The position numbers were made by a program, and so were the translations under genes. 64,000 nucleotides of DNA from Helicoverpa zea (lineage: Eukaryota > Arthropoda > Insecta > Lepidoptera > Noctuidae). The stretch spans positions 12,402,501 to 12,466,500 of the forward strand of contig NC_061465.1 of NCBI RefSeq assembly GCF_022581195.2, given 5' to 3'. Below are positions 60,511 to 64,000 of this stretch, piece after piece (position 1 is the first letter of the stretch; each line of letters begins with the position of its first letter). The notes beneath the pieces were generated by a model. The model was not told the DNA's origin. It did no database searches and saw only the letters and a program-made list of their open reading frames with translations.

Positions 60511-60703
60511 GTGCTCTTAGAACAATATACCACGTAGTTTAAGATATCTTTTGACGTTTTATTTCCAACTAGATTACGCTCGTTACGCGCACTACGTGAG
60601 GTCATCTGCGTAAAATATATTAATTTGGATGGCAATTCATCCGCGTCCTGAGTGAACTTTTTCTAATGACAGGGATAAATAAGAAAAAGTCATTAATCTC
60701 TAA

Positions 60704-61104
60704 GGGTGCGTCCACATCTGGCAAATGCGCCGCGAATGCGCAGCACGCGAGCCGATCGCGAGCTGTCCGCGAGCTGCGCGCGTGCAGTCACTGCAATAGT
60801 TCGGTGCGCCTCTTTAGCGCAACTCACGCAAGGCTCGTATAGAGCGCGCGAGCGGCGCGCGATCTGCGCGCAATCAGTTCTCGCCCTTACGGTTCCGTAT
60901 ATTGGCTCAGTACTATCGAAGATGGCAGACGTCGCGCGCCGCCTGCGCGCCGCTCGCGTGCGGCGCTTAGGTCGCGCGCGAGCTGCGCGCGGGCCAAGCA
61001 GAAGCGGCGCACGAACAAAAATGCACGCGCGCAGCTCGCGGACAGCTCGCGATCGGCTCGCGTGCTGCGCATTCGCGGCGCATTCGCCAGATGTGGACGC
61101 ACCC
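60704..61104. mobile_element. Harbinger-type GC-rich palindromic MITE
   Basis: A 401-bp insert with GGGTGCGTCCACATCTGGC at one end and its reverse complement at the other, flanked by TAA on both sides (60701-60703 and 61105-61107), the 3-bp target typical of PIF/Harbinger. Arms are about 85 bp (GCGAATGCGCAGCACGCGAG, GATCGCGAGCTGTCCGCGAG). Both strands give the same spurious open frame because of the palindrome. Many GCGCGC/CGCGAG words make it the most CpG-dense stretch here. Confidence 0.9.
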
Positions 61105-61107
61105 TAA

Positions 61108-61751
61108 GATTATTGCCACTGCCGATTTGTCGCGATTGTGTTTTACCGTCGCGCACTAGTAAAGTTACGGTAGATTATATAACTACGCTAATCTTTACTT
61201 CCGAGAAGTGATTATTAGGTAATTACCAATACGTATGATAGTTTTTGCAAACAGCAAATATTTTTTATTACTTCAAGTTAACTCTCATATATCAAAGTTA
61301 ATAAACAAAACGTCTCATCATATCATAACATGGCAATTGATTTGATCAGTACTTTAGAGTCAACCTTTTCTAAATACTTACACGTGCTTCATTTGAAACG
61401 TGATGCTTGGCGTCTATTGGTTAGCGTCGCGCGGAGCTGCGCTTGCGCAAGCCACGCCTACTGCACCGCGGTATGTATTTGATACCTATTGTAAGTGGTT
61501 CGTAGGGATAGCCAAAAAATATGAAAATTGTTTATGTTATAAAATTCATTTTAATTCGTGTTTTAAATTAGGCCAGTCTTTTCTTAAATCTAAATTAAAT
61601 TATTCGATAAATTACAGTTTCACATACTCGAGTATCGTTAATTTACATTAAATAATTGCACATTACTACTACACATACATACAAGTTTTACAAACATTTA
61701 CTTACAACTATCTTATTCTACGGTACATTGCACAGTCTTTTGAATAGGAAC
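61108..61751. other. Spacer between convergent genes
   Basis: No gene seen. It separates the 3' ends of mRpS12 and the bZIP gene, which converge. A GC patch at about 61400-61470 has a short random-looking frame. Confidence 0.45.
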
Positions 61752-61757
61752 TTTATT
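61752..61757 (-). terminator. Poly(A) signal of the bZIP gene
   Basis: TTTATT on the plus strand reads AATAAA on the minus strand, 31 nt past the bZIP stop codon. Confidence 0.6.
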
Positions 61758-61787
61758 TACAAACTTAGCCTAAAAAGTTCTTAGTTA

Positions 61788-62405
61788 TCAGCAAAGGCAG
61801 GTTTGCTGACATCGACCACACACTCTAGTACTTAAGGCTGCTTTTAGCGCGGCAACCTCTTTCCTGAGGTAGGTGACTTTGAGAGCGAGATGAATCTCCC
61901 TCAGCTTCCTCCTGTCGCGGCTCTGCTTGGCCGCGTGGTTGTTCCTCTCTCTCTGGCGCCTGTACGCGTCGTCTCCGGCGTCGGACTGCGTGGACCTCAC
62001 AGCACGGCGCATGCGCGGGTTGTTGCCTAATAACGCACCTCCATTCTTCTCCGCCATCACTCTTAAAGCGTTTCTTTCAAACTCTTGGAAATCCGGGTCG
62101 TCTGATAAACAGTCAGCGTCTATCATGTGGTAGGACCTCTTTGAAGTGACCTCGGTAGGTGACGCGGGCGGCGATAACGTCACATGTCTCGGTGTCATAG
62201 GACTGAACGACACTGAATCGTATCCTGAAGAACTGCTTCCTGGTGATAATTGTCCAACTGGTGCGTAATACCTATTGTAGGGTAAATAATCCGGCGGAAC
62301 CGTTAACTGAGGAGCGTAGTACTCTCGCGAGTACGTCACTGTTTCTTGTGCCGACTTCGATAAGTCCAAGGCGGCTTCGTCAGCGTAGGGTGTCCACAGA
62401 GCCAT
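61788..62405 (-). CDS. bZIP transcription factor, possibly giant-like
   Basis: 205 aa, one exon, ATG at 62405-62403 in the context CAACCATGG. Near the N-terminus ALDLSKS (residues 12-18) matches the CtBP-corepressor motif. A Ser/Pro/Tyr-rich middle (LSPGSSSSGYDSVSFSPMTP, LSPPASP) follows. The basic region spans about 147-170: RERNNHAAKQSRDRRKLRE with the bZIP signature N155-x7-R163. Leucines 173, 180 and 187 form a short three-heptad zipper. The sequence AAKQSRDRRK and the LALKVTYL-RKE segment resemble PAR/NFIL3/giant proteins; the ERNN start also recalls C/EBP. Drosophila Giant is a CtBP-dependent repressor, so a giant-like identity is an attractive inference. The C-terminus (RVCGRCQQTCLC) is unusual in having four cysteines right after the zipper. 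Upstream lies a TATA-type promoter. Confidence 0.88.
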   Translation of the reverse strand: MALWTPYADEAALDLSKSAQETVTYSREYYAPQLTVPPDYLPYNRYYAPVGQLSPGSSSSGYDSVSFSPMTPRHVTLSPPASPTEVTSKRSYHMIDADCLSDDPDFQEFERNALRVMAEKNGGALLGNNPRMRRAVRSTQSDAGDDAYRRQRERNNHAAKQSRDRRKLREIHLALKVTYLRKEVAALKAALSTRVCGRCQQTCLC

Positions 62406-62439
62406 GGTTGCGTGTGCGTTGGTGTGCAGTCAGAAGGGG

Positions 62440-62475
62440 AGTGTTGCGGAGGGCGGCGCGGGCGGGCTTATATGC
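62440..62475 (-). promoter_or_regulatory. TATA-type promoter of the bZIP gene
   Basis: On the minus strand GCATATAAGCCC (plus 62466-62476) is followed about 30-35 nt later by CTTCTGACTGCACACC, a reasonable start site, and 35-40 nt later by the ATG. The segment is very GC-rich (GGGCGGG/GCGGGGG boxes at about 62455-62520) compared with its surroundings. Confidence 0.55.
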
Positions 62476-62991
62476 GGGCGCGGGGGGCGGGACGCGCGGG
62501 GCGGGGGAGGGGGTGGCTCCGCGTGTCTGTGGGGAGAGAACAAAGGGGTGAAATAGCTTCGCTAATAAGTTGTTGCTGCAATGTATTGTGTAGGTATATG
62601 ACTACTGTTGTTCAAAATGGCGTGCGATTCAAGTTTGGAATAGGTATGTTATAGTTAATGGTTAATTTTAGCTGTCATTTTTAATAATTTTGGAGACAGT
62701 CTCATACACATTATTTAAGTGAACCCAAGCGATAAATATTGTCTTTTTTTAAAAAAGCTGTTCGATGTCATAATTTTAAAACTTTGCCTAAAGCCAGGTA
62801 GCTACTAAACTAACTATTTATTCGTTCAATTATTTTAAAGTGGATGTAAAAAATAATACTTAGTTTTCTATAGGATAGCTGATATTGCATATTTCAAATA
62901 TTGGATCAATTTTTAGATACCGTTTCCAACTATTTAGTTTGATACGCTTTGTTATGTGCATTTCCACAATAACGTAAACAAAGTATTTAAA
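62476..62991. other. Upstream region of the bZIP gene
   Basis: GC-box-rich up to about 62525, then ordinary AT-rich sequence with no gene or repeat that I can name. Confidence 0.4.
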
Positions 62992-63190
62992 TCTATACTA
63001 ATATTATAAAGCTGAAGAGTTTGTTTGTTTGTTTGTTTGAACGCGCTAATCTCAGGAACTACTGGTCCGATTTGAACAATTCTTTCAGTATTAGATAGCC
63101 CATTTATCGAGGAAGGCTATAGGCTACTTTTTATCCGGGTTTGTGCCGAGGTTCCCACGGGATGCGGGTGAAACCGCTGGCACGAGCTAG
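62992..63190 (+). mobile_element. Lep1-like non-autonomous Helitron
   Basis: It starts TCTATACTAATATTATAAAG and ends GCTAG, inserted between A and T, as Helitrons do. It contains a (GTTT)n run (GTTTGTTTGTTTGTTTGAAC), ACGCGCTAATCTCAGGAACT and TACTTTTTATCCGGGTTTG. The sequence CCCACGGGATGCGGGTG near the end could form the short 3' hairpin. 199 bp, non-coding. Confidence 0.8.
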
Positions 63191-64000
63191 TAACTCATAA
63201 ATAATTTCCAAAACATATGATTAATTAACTAACTCTGTTTTGAGGTGCAAAATGTTTAGTTATCGCGCAAATGACTTTAGCTCATAGATATCGCTAATTA
63301 TCAGATTATCCGCTAATAGCCTTACATCTTGTCGTAAACAACGTGATGTCAACAACTTTTATAATGAGCTTTGAACTTCCTAAATCACCTATATATTGTA
63401 AATACTCATTAGTTATCAAAAAAAATACCAAGGCATAAGCTAGGACTTAAAGTTACTTTTTATTTTTTTCGTCATTCACTGAATACTTGTTATTGTAGTA
63501 CTTACATTAATGAGAATTGATATTAAAACATTGATGCATGCATCTTCTACAATTAATAATTAAATTAATTGGAATATATTTGAATATTATTTACATGCCA
63601 AACAGTGACGACTAAATTCACATGGGAACCTACATATAATAGTATTTCATTCATATCTATGGCGCTTAAAACTTATGCAATGTCCACGTTCACATGAATC
63701 ACCTACGCAACTACAAACAATAACAACAAAACGCAACTATAACAAAACGTTTAGGTACACCAACAACATTACCTACACAATACACGCGTGTCCACTCCTG
63801 CGCATGTCATTGTCTTACACCCATAAACCGCCCTTACAATACGGGTGCATTATTTTACTGCCCGCCATAAAGAAGTAGCCATTTTTACAACTAAGAAAAA
63901 CCCTTTACAGAAATATTGCAGATTATAGTTTGCTCAAAAGATGTAAACAATATTGTTTTATTGTAACCGCTTACCGTCGGCAAATTAATTCCGTCTTTTG
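63191..64000. other. Right flank, no gene seen
   Basis: AT-rich sequence with a 67-codon frame at 63675 of no coding character. No repeat was recognised. Confidence 0.4.

Noticed and set aside
60706..61156. Open frames of 133 and 89 codons on opposite strands with the same N-terminal sequence
   Set aside because: They are the two arms of the Harbinger-type palindrome read from either side; Arg/Ala-rich translation of GCGCGC sequence, not a gene.

Overview
The window is nuclear DNA from an insect, almost certainly a moth or butterfly (Lepidoptera). The evidence is AT-rich sequence, short spliced exons with GT/AG borders, an insect-type mitochondrial ribosomal protein S12 (Drosophila technical knockout), and repeats that I recognise as typical of Lepidoptera: TTGGGGTCGG-type fragments, Lep1-like Helitron relics ending in CTAG, and RTE tails ending in GAT repeats. 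No prokaryotic operons, CRISPR arrays, rRNA or intact tRNA genes were seen.

Five host genes can be supported. From left to right they are: (1) 6573-9810 (+), three in-frame exons of a Pro/Gln-rich, cysteine-free protein of at least 785 aa, 5' end not found; (2) 31623-32261 (+), a 212-aa secreted His/Pro-rich protein; (3) 48174-51516 (+), a six-exon secreted single-domain C-type lectin of 185 aa with a TATA promoter at 47917; (4) 53358-60461 (+), mRpS12, four coding exons (161 aa) with a first intron of about 5.8 kb; (5) 62405-61788 (-), an intronless 205-aa bZIP factor with a CtBP-type motif and a Cys-rich tail, possibly giant-like. The genes look functionally unrelated. Genes 3, 4 and 5 are packed into the right 16 kb; the rest is gene-poor and built from mobile DNA.

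Mobile elements by region: 9.8-16.2 kb, three copies (one a half unit) of a 225-bp foldback MITE with perfect 59-bp arms, plus a second TA-target MITE. 17.6-19.7 kb, a GC-rich terminal-inverted-repeat element that was invaded by an RTE retrotransposon whose 5' part is inverted. 26 kb, a tiny RTE tail with a perfect 14-bp target duplication. 34.4-35.5 kb, a mariner-like relic containing another MITE copy. 36-40.4 kb, a stack of nested elements, including a 1.7-kb element with ten GCGTCC motifs and a Pipsqueak-like helix-turn-helix remnant. 41.0-47.2 kb, an apparently intact CR1/jockey-type non-LTR retrotransposon with both ORFs open. 60.7-61.1 kb, a Harbinger-type GC-rich palindromic MITE.

The observations most worth following are the intact retrotransposon (ORF1 with an SGNH-esterase-like region; ORF2 with no AUG before its first conserved endonuclease residue), the GCGTCC-array transposon, the bZIP protein with its Cys tail, the dsRNA-forming MITE in the 3' region of the Pro/Gln-rich gene, and a possible minus-strand exon cut off by the retrotransposon tail at 47.2 kb.
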